Positions 50,766-59,493 are shown, numbered from the stretch's first letter. The stretch: 64,000 bases of DNA from an uncultured Chloroflexota bacterium (GCA_937901745.1 CALGSZ010000131.1:21866-85865); one strand, 5' to 3'. Notes: generated from the sequence alone by a model not told the origin. Numbers and translations are program-made.

Positions 50766-51111
50766 GGTCCGCTCCTCCCTAATCCGTTCCGTGTCGCTGG
50801 ATCGTCGGTGCGGCGAGCCGGTCTCCTCCTGACCTGGACGGGCCGCGTCGTGGCAGCACACCTCCTTTCGCCCATGAAGACATGTAGCAAGGAAAGAGAT
50901 GAGCCCTCGTTCTAAGCGTTCAACGGCAATGTCGGCTGCTGGCGACAGTGTGCAGGACGATGAGACATGGGTCAATAGCCAATTGACCAATACAGACCTG
51001 GCGAATTGGTCATTCGCCATGCGTGTGCCGGCAGATCAGGCGGGGACCTGGTAGGCTGCTGTACCGGTCTTGAGCTCTAGCGGGTGCCGAGATCGGGAGG
51101 ACGAGAGAGGA
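50766..51111. promoter_or_regulatory. Divergent control region (346 bp) between the dpp operon and solA-like gene
   Basis: No gene. Three overlapping inverted repeats occupy 50970-51019: GGTCAAT/ATTGACC (50970-50976 and 50982-50988), TGACCAAT/ATTGGTCA (50984-50991 and 51005-51012), and TGGCGAA/TTCGCCA (50999-51005 and 51013-51019). Likely operators for a shared regulator of the divergent genes. The regulator is not encoded nearby. Confidence 0.6.
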
Positions 51112-52257
51112 ATGAGCCAACGCGCGGGAGCGTATGACGTCATCGTCGTGGGTGTCGGCGCGATGGGATCAGCCGCGTGCTACCACCTCGCGCGGCGTGG
51201 GAAGCGCGTGCTCGGTCTGGAGCGCTTCGACATCCCGCATACGATGGGCTCCTCGCATGGAGTCAATCGCATCATCCGGTTGGCCTACTACGAGCACCCG
51301 AGCTACGTGCCTCTGCTGCGCCGCGCCTACGAGCTCTGGCGGGAGCTAGAGACGGGCTTCGGTGAGCAGCTCCTCTACATCACCGGCTCGATTGATGCCA
51401 GCGCGCCCGAAGACGCTATGGTCCAAGGCTCGCTCCGCTCCTGCGAAATTCACGATATTCCCCATGAGGTGCTCGACTCGGCGGAGCTATCTCGCCGCTT
51501 CCCGGCCTTTGCGCTTCCGGCCGGGCACGTGGCGGTCTTCCAGCCGGACGGCGGTTTTCTCCTCTCGGAACGTTGCATCGTCGCGCACGTCGTTGGCGCT
51601 TTGCAGGCTGGCGCCGACATCCGCGCGCGGGAGACGGTGCTTGGTTGGCAGCCGACCGCTTCAGGGGTGCGCGTCGAGACGACGCGTGGCGCCTATGAAG
51701 CGGAGTGGCTGGTGATCAGTGCCGGCGCGTGGGTCGGCACGCTTGTGCCTGAGCTAGCGTCGCTCACGCAACCCGAGCGTCAGGTTCTGGCTTGGCTTCA
51801 GCCGATCCGGCCGGACCTCTTCACCCCCGACCGTCTACCGGTTTTCAACCTTGCCGTCGAGGAGGGCCATTTCTATGGCTTCCCCGTCTTTCACTATCCG
51901 GGCTTCAAGATTGGACGGTATCACCATCGAGAGGAGCCGATCGATCCGGACCGCTGGGACCGGGAGCCGAACGAGCAGGATGAAGCGGTCCTACGTGGAT
52001 TCGCTGCTCGCTACTTCCCGGCGGGCGCCGGCGTGACGATGGGGCTGCGGTCTTGCATGTTCACCAACACGCCAGACGAGCACTTCGTGATCGACAGGCT
52101 GCCGTCAGCGCCACAAGTCATCGTCGCGTCGCCGTGCTCTGGGCATGGCTTCAAGTTCGCAGCCGTGGTCGGGGAAATCGTGGCCGATTTGGCGACGCGC
52201 GGCGCGAGTGACCATGACACGAGCCTGTTCAAGCTATCGCGCTTTGCCACCGCGTGA
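51112..52257 (+). CDS. SolA-like N-methyl-amino-acid / sarcosine oxidase (FAD)
   Basis: 381-residue flavoenzyme of the monomeric sarcosine oxidase / N-methyltryptophan oxidase family, oxidatively demethylating an N-methyl amino acid to give formaldehyde and peroxide. FAD-binding GxGxxG is VVGVGAMGSAACYHLARRG; GSSHGVNRIIRLAYYEHPSYVPL is diagnostic; the flavin-attachment Cys candidate is Cys315 in LRSCMFTNTPDEHF; SGHGFKFAAVVGE closes the FAD site. ATG at 51112 after GAGAGGA. Divergent from a peptide-type importer, so that transporter may bring in its substrate or a precursor. Confidence 0.88.
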   Translation: MSQRAGAYDVIVVGVGAMGSAACYHLARRGKRVLGLERFDIPHTMGSSHGVNRIIRLAYYEHPSYVPLLRRAYELWRELETGFGEQLLYITGSIDASAPEDAMVQGSLRSCEIHDIPHEVLDSAELSRRFPAFALPAGHVAVFQPDGGFLLSERCIVAHVVGALQAGADIRARETVLGWQPTASGVRVETTRGAYEAEWLVISAGAWVGTLVPELASLTQPERQVLAWLQPIRPDLFTPDRLPVFNLAVEEGHFYGFPVFHYPGFKIGRYHHREEPIDPDRWDREPNEQDEAVLRGFAARYFPAGAGVTMGLRSCMFTNTPDEHFVIDRLPSAPQVIVASPCSGHGFKFAAVVGEIVADLATRGASDHDTSLFKLSRFATA

Positions 52258-52276
52258 CGTGGCATCCAGCCCAGCG

Positions 52277-52645
52277 TCAAGATGCGCGCAGCCGGATCTC
52301 GAGGATGATCGGATCGCCAGCGGAGATGTTCCGGAAATCATCGTGTTGCGCCAGGGCATCCGCCAGCGCGACGACGAGCCCGTGCGCCGACGCCTCTTGG
52401 GCGACGATGGTAGCCGTGTACCGATCGTCGTTGACCGCACCATCGTGAAACCGTTTGGCGCGCACTTCCGCCTCGACCGTCAGGCCGCGGGGCGTCGTCG
52501 AGTCGCAGCCCGGCTCCGTCCGCGTCACCGGCAGAGTGATGATCGGCGCCAGCTCGTCAACCGGCCGCAGGATCGGCTGGTCATCCCGGCCCATCCGCTT
52601 GTGCTCTCGCATCGCCATCCGCTCGCTCAGCATCCGCAGGTTCAT
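52277..52645 (-). CDS. Hypothetical protein, probably stress- or ligand-regulated
   Basis: 122-residue soluble protein, not recognised. It has a basic N-terminus (MNLRMLSERMAMREHKRMG), a beta-rich middle (PIITLPVTRTEPG, LTVEAEVRAKRFHDG, RYTATIVAQEA) and an amphipathic helix (GLVVALADALAQHDDF) before a final strand IILEIRLR. The mRNA start is ATG at 52645 after AGGGAGTG. It has its own good promoter with a palindrome at the start site (52762-52801). Convergent with the SolA-like gene. Confidence 0.65.
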   Translation of the reverse strand: MNLRMLSERMAMREHKRMGRDDQPILRPVDELAPIITLPVTRTEPGCDSTTPRGLTVEAEVRAKRFHDGAVNDDRYTATIVAQEASAHGLVVALADALAQHDDFRNISAGDPIILEIRLRAS

Positions 52646-52761
52646 CGTTCACTCCCTCTTTCGGCGATCTCCGCGACTTCGTGTCGTGGAATTCGGTGCC
52701 GATCTGTCACACGCCGGCTGCCGGCGGGTTCACGATGGCGATACGCACACCCCCTGCCACC

Positions 52762-52801
52762 GTGTACGTACACATCATAGCAGAACAAACGCTCTAGTCA
52801 A
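52762..52801 (-). promoter_or_regulatory. Promoter with palindromic operator upstream of the 122-residue hypothetical gene
   Basis: On the minus strand TTGACT (52801-52796) and TATGAT (52779-52774) are separated by 16 bp. Immediately downstream of the -10 box, at the expected start site, is the perfect 12-bp palindrome GTGTACGTACAC (52762-52773), a good candidate repressor site. Confidence 0.7.
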
Positions 52802-52923
52802 GTGGGGAGTCGTACATTTGTGCGGTGCCGGACTGGCACGGCGCGGACGGGCAGGCAAAGGCGCCGCCCCGCGCAGGAATCTCGATGTCGTGGCTCGCCG
52901 TTTGTAGGATTACCGGGGGTGAT

Positions 52924-53607
52924 TCAGGCGGGGACGCTGGTCTCCGGGGTCGAGAGCGCCTCCACTTGCTCCTGCACGATCCGGGCGAGATCGGCGGGGG
53001 AGGAACCGCTCGCGCTGACGGTCATAGGAGGCCCGAATCTCAGGGCAACGTGCCAGCCGTCTTGCTCCCGGTGGTAGAAGAAGCCGGCGGGCACGATCGG
53101 GACGGTGAGCCCGCGCTGTGCCGCCAGCCGAGCGAAGCGCGCGAATCCCGGACGGAACGGCAGGAAGTCGTCCGGCGCCGTCTTCATCGTCACACCGGGA
53201 TCGATGTTCGGATAAGCCTCCGGAAACACGATCAAAATGCGGTTCGCCTGCAGGAGTCGGAGCGCGTCGCGCGTTCCCTGGAGCATCATCCGCGGCTCGT
53301 GCCTGTCGGAGCGATACGGGCTATCCGGCCGGTAGATCATCGGCCATGCGGCGGCGCGGCAGGCGGCGGTCAACGCTCGCCGGCCGAGGCGGTTCTTCAC
53401 CCAGTCGAGCCCGACCAGGATGTGCGCGGGACGCTCGATCGTCGCCAGCAGGATGCACCCATCGTAAAGGTGATGGTAGTGCCGAGCGGCGACGATGACG
53501 GGGCCGGAGGCGGGAAGGAACTCTTTCCCCGTGATCTGGAGATCGAGTCGCTGCCGGACGATGACCTTGCTCGCGAGATGGAGCGCGCGCCAAGAGATCT
53601 CATCCAT
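52924..53607 (-). CDS. PlsC-type 1-acyl-glycerol-phosphate / carotenoid-glycoside acyltransferase
   Basis: 227-residue membrane-associated acyltransferase. The catalytic HX4D motif is RHYHHLYDG, and the acceptor-binding block is ILIVFPEAYPN; a VPIVPAGFFY strand follows. Start is ATG at 53607, 8 bp inside the end of the CruF-like gene, so it is coupled to it. The usual role is phosphatidic acid synthesis. The position behind a carotenoid glycosyltransferase and hydratase makes acylation of a carotenoid glycoside a strong alternative (inference). Confidence 0.78.
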   Translation of the reverse strand: MDEISWRALHLASKVIVRQRLDLQITGKEFLPASGPVIVAARHYHHLYDGCILLATIERPAHILVGLDWVKNRLGRRALTAACRAAAWPMIYRPDSPYRSDRHEPRMMLQGTRDALRLLQANRILIVFPEAYPNIDPGVTMKTAPDDFLPFRPGFARFARLAAQRGLTVPIVPAGFFYHREQDGWHVALRFGPPMTVSASGSSPADLARIVQEQVEALSTPETSVPA

Positions 53608-54469
53608 CTTGCGCCCACCGGAGCCGGCGCGCCGCCAGTCGCGGGCGCCCAATCCTGGCTAGCGCGGCCGGGAGCAGACCGAGGACACACGCGAGGACGA
53701 TCGGTGCCCAGAGCCCGACGCTCGCGCTGACGACCATCGCGAACGCCATGTTCATCGCGTAGAAGGCGAGGGGGAACAGGAATGGCGTCTTTTCGGGAAC
53801 GAGGTCACGCCTCCAGACTGCGCGGCTCGCGGCCATAAAGACCAGGCCGGTCAGCGACCATCCGATGAGATTCCGCAGCGGCATGCCGAAGTAAGCGCCC
53901 TCCTGGCCCCACCGCCAGAACTGCACGCGCAGATCGGCGTGCGCCATCGCGGGATCGAGGACGAGGTCCCAGGCGGTTAGGAGCCAGGCGCCGAGCAGGA
54001 GCGACCAGAGCGTGCGGCGCCGTGCGCCGAAGCTCGCGGCCAGGTGGCTGCCGAGGATGTATGAGGCGAGGCCCATGCTGAACCACGAGAAGGGGATCGT
54101 GTAGGGCACCTTGTCGAGCACCTTCGTGCCGAGGAAGTTCGTGTAGGCGTAGTCGCCGAACGGCCAGCCGGTGCTGGTCCCGACAAGCTCCGAGGTCAGC
54201 GACAGGTTGTAGGTCACGACGAGGAAGATGGTCGTTAGCCGCCAGCCGATCGCCCAGATGCCGAACGCTGCCATGGCAGCCGCGCCAAGCAGGATCTGGA
54301 TCGAGCCGGCGTACCGCATTGAGAAGTCAAATACCTGCACTGCGCGGGGATCGCTCGACCAGAGGTCCGGATTGGGCAGCATAATGAGCAGGCCGACTAG
54401 GCCGAAGACGAGCGCCACGCAATGCGCCGCGAGCAATCCGGGAGCGATCCAATGCCTGATCGCCTTCAT
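53600..54469 (-). CDS. cruF: CruF-like carotenoid hydratase (DUF422 membrane protein)
   Basis: 289-residue integral membrane protein with about seven helices, of the DUF422/CruF family, which adds water to the 1',2' double bond of an acyclic carotenoid end. Family markers: STGWPFGDYAYTNFLG after the third helix, PFSWFSMGLASYILG, and the acid-rich LTAWDLVLDPAMAHADLRVQFWRW motif; the Asp residues here are characteristic. ATG at 54469 overlaps the glycosyltransferase stop codon (ATGA). A longer reading from 54994 lies inside the glycosyltransferase gene and is discarded. Confidence 0.85.
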   Translation of the reverse strand: MKAIRHWIAPGLLAAHCVALVFGLVGLLIMLPNPDLWSSDPRAVQVFDFSMRYAGSIQILLGAAAMAAFGIWAIGWRLTTIFLVVTYNLSLTSELVGTSTGWPFGDYAYTNFLGTKVLDKVPYTIPFSWFSMGLASYILGSHLAASFGARRRTLWSLLLGAWLLTAWDLVLDPAMAHADLRVQFWRWGQEGAYFGMPLRNLIGWSLTGLVFMAASRAVWRRDLVPEKTPFLFPLAFYAMNMAFAMVVSASVGLWAPIVLACVLGLLPAALARIGRPRLAARRLRWAQDG

Positions 54470-55614
54470 GGGCGCGAGTCTCCTCTCGAGATGATCCGTC
54501 CACGCCAGCGATGCTGGCGGCGGGTCGCCATCCACCAGAGGCGAGCGGCAACCGGCAGATCGCACAGTGGTGAGAGCCAGTAGGTCAAGGGGCGAGCGGG
54601 ATAGGCGCGCGCCGTGCCAGCGAGAACGCCTAGGCGAGACGCGGCAAGCGCGACGTTGAGCCGCGTCAACGGGTGCCGCCGGCCGAGGCGGCGCGTTAGC
54701 ACCGGCAGGAGCCACAGGGGCAGCGCCTGGACGAGCGTGACCTCGGCAAGGCCAACGAACGTTCGCCCCTGGGTGTAGCGATCGCGCAGCGGCAGGGAGC
54801 GCGTCCAGTTCTCCCATGCCTCGCGCCACGAGGCGTACATCTCCGTCCAGGCCAGGTTGTCCGACTCGTAGAACCCGACGCGATGGCCAGCGGTGGCGAG
54901 CGCTCGGGCAAGCGTGAAGTCCTCGCAGATCGAGTCCATTACGGAATCGAACCCGCCGACAGCGCAGAGGGCGTCGCGTTGCACGAGAAAGCATTGGCCG
55001 TTCGCCTGGACGCGGGAAAGGTCGGTGGTCGCGGTGCCGGGGATGCCGAGCCGATAGACGAGCGTCGTGAGCATTGCCGGGTGAAGCAGTCCTTCGACCG
55101 GGCCGGAGAGCGCCTGCCGCGTGGCGACGCTGAGGGCGTCAACGCGCTCTCGCTCGGCATGGGCGAGGAGCGAGCGTGTCAGCGCGGAATCAACGCGCAC
55201 GTCGGCATCGATGGTGAGAATCCAGGCGGTGTCCGGCCTTGCGCATTGAAGCCCTTTGGCGAGCCCGTACGCCTTGCCATTGACGGTGGGCGGCACCGGC
55301 GCCGCGCTGACGAGGCGGACGCGGCTATCCCGCTCGGCGAAGCGCCGGACGAGATCAACGGTGCGGTCCGTCGAGCCGCCGTCGATCACGACGATCTCCG
55401 CGACCTCCGAGCCTTGCGCCACCAGGCTGGCGAGGCACGGCTCGAGTCGCCGCTCCTCGTTCAGAACCGGCAGCAGCACGCTAACGCGCTCGTCGGTGGC
55501 CGCGTCGTCCCGGCGCGCGATGACCGTGCCTCGCGCCATGCGCGCCCAGCGGGCGGCGACGCGAAGGGCCAGGACGGCTTGAATCAGGCCGAGGATGGCG
55601 AGAAGCGACCGCAT
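54466..55614 (-). CDS. Family 2 glycosyltransferase, CruG-like (carotenoid glycosyltransferase)
   Basis: 382-residue membrane-anchored GT-A glycosyltransferase. N-terminal helix (LLAILGLIQAVLALRVAARW), then VSVLLPVLNEERRLEPCL, EIVVIDGGSTDRTVDL, the DAD metal motif in ILTIDADVRVD, ICEDFTLARA (ED base) and WENWTRSLPLRD (a QxxRW-like loop), and C-terminal helices. Order and overlap with CruF support transfer of a sugar to the new 1'-hydroxyl, as in CruF-CruG pairs. ATG at 55614 with GAGGAG upstream; divergent from crtI. Confidence 0.82.
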   Translation of the reverse strand: MRSLLAILGLIQAVLALRVAARWARMARGTVIARRDDAATDERVSVLLPVLNEERRLEPCLASLVAQGSEVAEIVVIDGGSTDRTVDLVRRFAERDSRVRLVSAAPVPPTVNGKAYGLAKGLQCARPDTAWILTIDADVRVDSALTRSLLAHAERERVDALSVATRQALSGPVEGLLHPAMLTTLVYRLGIPGTATTDLSRVQANGQCFLVQRDALCAVGGFDSVMDSICEDFTLARALATAGHRVGFYESDNLAWTEMYASWREAWENWTRSLPLRDRYTQGRTFVGLAEVTLVQALPLWLLPVLTRRLGRRHPLTRLNVALAASRLGVLAGTARAYPARPLTYWLSPLCDLPVAARLWWMATRRQHRWRGRIISRGDSRP

Positions 55615-55647
55615 CAGTCGCCACTCCTCGGGTAGGCAGCGACGGAC

Positions 55648-55665
55648 TCCACCGGATATGGTGGA
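55648..55665. promoter_or_regulatory. Palindrome in the crtI / glycosyltransferase divergent promoter region
   Basis: TCCACC-GGATAT-GGTGGA, an 18-bp interrupted palindrome in the 143-bp divergent gap. Possible operator for shared control of crtI and the glycosyltransferase-cruF-plsC set. Confidence 0.4.
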
Positions 55666-55757
55666 ACGCGCCACGGCGTACAAGCGGACAGCGCCCGCCG
55701 AGGAATTAGCGATCGTGGAGTTTCCGGAATGCGGCGCGTGACGATGGCGAGGCTGCT

Positions 55758-57263
55758 ATGAAGCGCATCGTGGTGATCGGGGCCGGGTTCGGCGGTTTGG
55801 CGGCCGCGATTCGCCTCGCGGCGCGCGGGCATGACGTGACGGTCGTCGAAAAACGCGACCAGCCGGGCGGCCGCGCCTATGTCTATCGCCGTGACGGCTT
55901 CGTCTTCGATGGCGGCCCGACCGTCATTACCGCGCCCTGGTTGCTCGCGGACCTCTTCACGCTGGCCGGGCGCAAAATGGACGACTACGTCCGGCTCGTT
56001 CCGCTCGATCCCTTCTACCGAATCATCTTCGCGGACGGTACCGCCGTTGACTACAACGGCGACCGCGAGCGGATGCTGGCGACGATCCGCGCCTTGAGCC
56101 CGTATCCCGAGGATGTCCAGGGGTACGAGGCGTTCCTGGCGCAGTCGGAGCGCATTTTCGCCAAGGGGTTCACGGAACTCGCGACCAAGCCCTTTCTGTC
56201 TGTCCGAGACATGCTCGCCATCGCGCCCGACTTGATCCGGCTGGGGAGCTACCGGACGGTCTATGGAATGGTTGCTCGGTACGTGCGGGATGAGCGCGTC
56301 CGGCAGATGCTTTCCTTTCACCCTCTGCTGATTGGCGGCAACCCGTTCCACACGACCAGCATCTACACGCTGATTCATCACCTGGAGCGGACGTGGGGCG
56401 TCTGGTTCGCGATGGGCGGAACCGGGGCGATCGTCGACGCGCTCGTGCGGTTGCTGGAAGAGCTGGGTGGCCGTCTCCGGCTTTCGGCCGAGGCGCGGCG
56501 CATCCGCGTCGAGGGGGGAAGGGCGACCGGCGTCGAGCTTGCTACCGGCGAGGTGATCTCGGCCGATATTGTTGTCGCCAACAGCGACGTCGCGACGACC
56601 TACCAGCGACTGCTGCCGGCGCACGCGCGGAGCGCCTACAGCGATCGCCGGCTGCGGCGCTTCCGATATTCGATGTCCCTCGTCGTGATCTACTTTGGGA
56701 CCGATCGCCTCTACCGTGACGGACCGAGTGCGACGCTCCGGCACCACAATATTGTGCTCGGACCGCGCTACCGCGAGCTGCTTGAGGATGTCTTCGAGCG
56801 GAAGGTACTGGCGGACGACTTCTCGCTCTACCTGCACATGCCGACGCTGACCGATCCGTCCCTCGCGCCGCCGGGATGCGAGGCATTCTATGTTCTTGCG
56901 CCGGTGCCGCACCTGGGCGGCTCCGTGGATTGGGAGGTTGCCGCCAAGCCGTATCGCGACCGGATCATGCAATTCGTGGAAGACCGCTTCCTCCCCGATC
57001 TCTCGCGGCACATCGTGGCCGAGTACATGATCGATCCGCGCCATTTCCGCGATGAGCTGGGCAGCTACTTGGGCGCCGCGTTCTCGCTCGAGCCGGTGTT
57101 GCGGCAGTCGGCCTATTTCCGGCCGCACAACCGCTCCGAGGACGTGCCGAACCTCTACTTCGTCGGCGCGGGCACGCATCCCGGCGCGGGCTTGCCCGGC
57201 GTCCTCTGCTCGGCCGTCATCGCCGACGAGCTGATCGCGGAGGAGACGGGCGGCAAGCGGTAG
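55758..57263 (+). CDS. crtI: Phytoene desaturase (CrtI-type)
   Basis: 501-residue FAD-dependent membrane-associated desaturase that turns phytoene into lycopene or related acyclic carotenes. N-terminal dinucleotide motif KRIVVIGAGFGGLAAAIRLAARGHDVTVVEK with GGRAYVYRRDGFVFDGGPTVIT, the MLSFHPLLIGGNPFHTTSIYTLIHHLE block, and the bacterial-type signature YFVGAGTHPGAGLPGVLCSA near the C-terminus. ATG at 55758. Divergent from the glycosyltransferase and convergent with crtB (19 bp). Confidence 0.95.
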   Translation: MKRIVVIGAGFGGLAAAIRLAARGHDVTVVEKRDQPGGRAYVYRRDGFVFDGGPTVITAPWLLADLFTLAGRKMDDYVRLVPLDPFYRIIFADGTAVDYNGDRERMLATIRALSPYPEDVQGYEAFLAQSERIFAKGFTELATKPFLSVRDMLAIAPDLIRLGSYRTVYGMVARYVRDERVRQMLSFHPLLIGGNPFHTTSIYTLIHHLERTWGVWFAMGGTGAIVDALVRLLEELGGRLRLSAEARRIRVEGGRATGVELATGEVISADIVVANSDVATTYQRLLPAHARSAYSDRRLRRFRYSMSLVVIYFGTDRLYRDGPSATLRHHNIVLGPRYRELLEDVFERKVLADDFSLYLHMPTLTDPSLAPPGCEAFYVLAPVPHLGGSVDWEVAAKPYRDRIMQFVEDRFLPDLSRHIVAEYMIDPRHFRDELGSYLGAAFSLEPVLRQSAYFRPHNRSEDVPNLYFVGAGTHPGAGLPGVLCSAVIADELIAEETGGKR

Positions 57264-57282
57264 CTGATCGCGGGATCGGGTG

Positions 57283-58269
57283 TCAGCCATGGATCGGCAG
57301 CTCCGGTTGCCATGCTGGCGTTCGCGGCCCATCGGCCATTGCGATTCCATCCCACGCGAGAGCTCCGGCAGACTGCTGCGCGGAGCGGCCGGGCAACGTC
57401 AGGCGAGCGAAGGAGGCCAGGATGCTCGGCGCCGCGCGGAGCTTGCGACTGGCGCAGACGTACGCGCGCGTGTCGAAGACGGGATAGTTCGTTCGCTCCA
57501 GCTCGGTCAGGATCTCGGAGTAGAGGCGGCTCGCCACCAGCGCCGTCAGCCGGCTGCGCGGCGGGAGGGCGCGTAGGCCCCGCTCGGCGCTGGCATAGAG
57601 CGCGCGGGCCCGCCGCGCCTGCAATGCGAGGAGCTCATTGAATCGGCCGCCCGGCTGGCCGCGCATGATGCCGTCGGGATCGCACCCGAAGGCGGCGATC
57701 TCATCGAGTGGCAGGTAGAGGCGGCCGTGCCGGGCGTCGTCGCCGATGTCGCGCAGGATGTTGGTGAGTTGCATGGCGATGCCGAGCTCCGCCGCCATCG
57801 GAATCGCCCTTCGATCGGAGCAGCCGAGGATCGGCGCGACGATCACGCCGATCGTGCCGGCCACGTGGTAGGCGTAGGTGTAGAGCGCCGGCCAATCGGC
57901 GAACCGCGTCCCGGCGAGGTCCATCCGGATTCCGGTTAGGAGATCGCGCACCGGCTCGACCGGAATGTCGAACTCCTTACGGGCATGCGCGAACGCGATA
58001 GCCACCGGATGCCGGGGCGCAATCAGTTCGTCTTCCCATTGCGCGAGAGCGGCGGTAATGGCGGCCGGAGATTGCGTCTCCGACCGGTCCACGAGGTCGT
58101 CGGCGATGCGGCAGTAGGCGTAGGCGGCCAAGATCGCCCGTCGCCGGCGGCGGGGGAGAAAACGGCTGGCGAGGAAGAATGTCCGGCCGTGCTCCCGCGC
58201 GATCGCTTCGCAAACGGCCCACGGATCATCCGCGATCGCGGGATGGTCTCCGTCAGTGTGTCGTTGCAT
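57283..58269 (-). CDS. crtB: Phytoene synthase / squalene synthase family
   Basis: 328-residue all-alpha prenyltransferase that condenses two geranylgeranyl diphosphates head to head. Both Asp-rich motifs are present: YCRIADDLVDR (first) and LTNILRDIGDD (second), with ARARALYASAERGLRALP and RLYLPLDEIAAFG between and after. EHGRTFFLASRFLPRRRR is the substrate-entrance region. ATG at 58269 after GGGAG. Sits behind fni (57 bp) in the same direction, giving IPP isomerisation and phytoene synthesis on one transcript. Confidence 0.93.
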   Translation of the reverse strand: MQRHTDGDHPAIADDPWAVCEAIAREHGRTFFLASRFLPRRRRRAILAAYAYCRIADDLVDRSETQSPAAITAALAQWEDELIAPRHPVAIAFAHARKEFDIPVEPVRDLLTGIRMDLAGTRFADWPALYTYAYHVAGTIGVIVAPILGCSDRRAIPMAAELGIAMQLTNILRDIGDDARHGRLYLPLDEIAAFGCDPDGIMRGQPGGRFNELLALQARRARALYASAERGLRALPPRSRLTALVASRLYSEILTELERTNYPVFDTRAYVCASRKLRAAPSILASFARLTLPGRSAQQSAGALAWDGIAMADGPRTPAWQPELPIHG

Positions 58270-58326
58270 GCCCGCCCGTCTCCCTCCCGTTGACGATCCG
58301 TGTTCCCAGTGCCGCTGTGCCACACA

Positions 58327-59493
58327 TCACAGCGGCGTTACCGGCGCGTTGCTCTTCGCTCCGTTCAGCTCGGTGGCGCAGATGGTTCTTCCTGGCGCGA
58401 TCCGCGAGACTGGGTGGCCGTCGTCGTCCACCATCTCGGCCGAGCGCAGGTCAGCGATGGCGCCGCAGCCGGTGCAGAACAGTGCCAAGCGCAGCTCCTC
58501 GACGATCGCGGCCAGCGTGGCGTGCGCGTCGTCCTCGCTCGCGGCTGCCGCCTTGAGGAGCGGTCCGGCGAAACCGGCGAGATCGGCGCCGAGTGCGATC
58601 GCCTTGGCGGCATCGAGCCCGGTGCGGAGCCCGCCGCTGGCGATCATCGGCAGGTGCGGCGCGCCCTCTCGCGCCATGCGGAGGCTGAGCGCGGTGGGGA
58701 TGCCCCAGTCGGTGAAGGTTTCACTCAGACGCCGCGCCAGTGGGGTCCGCGCGCGGTGGTGCTCGACGGCGCTCCACGACGTGCCGCCAGTGCCGCTGAC
58801 GTCGAGGGCGGCGACTCCGGCGTCGGCAAGCTGGCGGGCGACTCGGGCTGAGATGCCCCCGCCTACCTCCTTGATGACCACGGGGACGTCCAAGGCGGCG
58901 CACACCGCTTCGATCTTGTGGAGGAGCGCGGAGAAGTCCCGGTTTCCTTCTGGTTGCAGCGCCTCCTGCAACGGGTTGAGATGGAGGATGAGCGCGTTCG
59001 CCTCGATCATCTCCACCGCTCGGCGGCATTCATCAATGCCGAACCCGTAATTGAGCTGGACAGCGCCGAGATTGGCGAAGAGCGGGATCGTCGGCGCGAA
59101 CTGCCGGATGGCAAACCAGCGGCATGCGTCCGGATTCTCGACCGCGACGCGCTGGGAGCCGACGCCCATGGCGCAGCCGTGCGCCTGCGCGGCAACCGCG
59201 AGCCGCCGGATGATCGTGAATCCCTCCTCGGTGCCGCCGGTCATGGATGAGATCAGGATTGGAGCCGCCAAGCGGTGTCCGAGAAAGGTCGTGCTGAGAT
59301 CGAGAGCGTCGTAATCGTGCTCGGGGAGCGCGACATGCACGAAATGGAGCCGCTCGAACCCGGTGCGACGCTCCCGCGCCGTGACGTTCTGCTGGAGATT
59401 GATCGCGATGTGATCGTTCTTCCGGCCAGCGGTGACGGCGTGCTCAGGCGGAGCCGCGAGCGGCAGCGTGGACGGGGAGCGGTCATGGTTCAT
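58327..59493 (-). CDS. fni: Type 2 isopentenyl-diphosphate isomerase (FMN-dependent)
   Basis: 388-residue FMN- and NADPH-requiring isomerase of IPP and DMAPP. Family motifs: GRKNDHIAINLQQNVTAR at the start, LISSMTGGTEEG, AMGVGSQRVAVENPD, LHLNPLQEALQPEGN with the active-site Gln, VVIKEVGGGISA (catalytic Lys region), ALDVSGTGGTSW and ASGGLRTGLDAAKAIALGAD for FMN phosphate. ATG at 59493 after TGGAGAG. Part of the isoprenoid operon with crtB. Confidence 0.95.
   Translation of the reverse strand: MNHDRSPSTLPLAAPPEHAVTAGRKNDHIAINLQQNVTARERRTGFERLHFVHVALPEHDYDALDLSTTFLGHRLAAPILISSMTGGTEEGFTIIRRLAVAAQAHGCAMGVGSQRVAVENPDACRWFAIRQFAPTIPLFANLGAVQLNYGFGIDECRRAVEMIEANALILHLNPLQEALQPEGNRDFSALLHKIEAVCAALDVPVVIKEVGGGISARVARQLADAGVAALDVSGTGGTSWSAVEHHRARTPLARRLSETFTDWGIPTALSLRMAREGAPHLPMIASGGLRTGLDAAKAIALGADLAGFAGPLLKAAAASEDDAHATLAAIVEELRLALFCTGCGAIADLRSAEMVDDDGHPVSRIAPGRTICATELNGAKSNAPVTPL

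Noticed and set aside
52780..52795. LexA-type SOS box within the promoter spacer
   Set aside because: GAAC is present but the matching GTTC half at the proper distance is not.
53600..54994. Long version of the CruF-like gene starting at 54994
   Set aside because: The extra N-terminus lies inside the glycosyltransferase gene and has no membrane or enzyme features; ATG at 54469 fits the family start.
55614..57350. Long minus-strand frame opposite crtI
   Set aside because: Antisense shadow; crtI is unambiguous and the frame overlaps three real genes.
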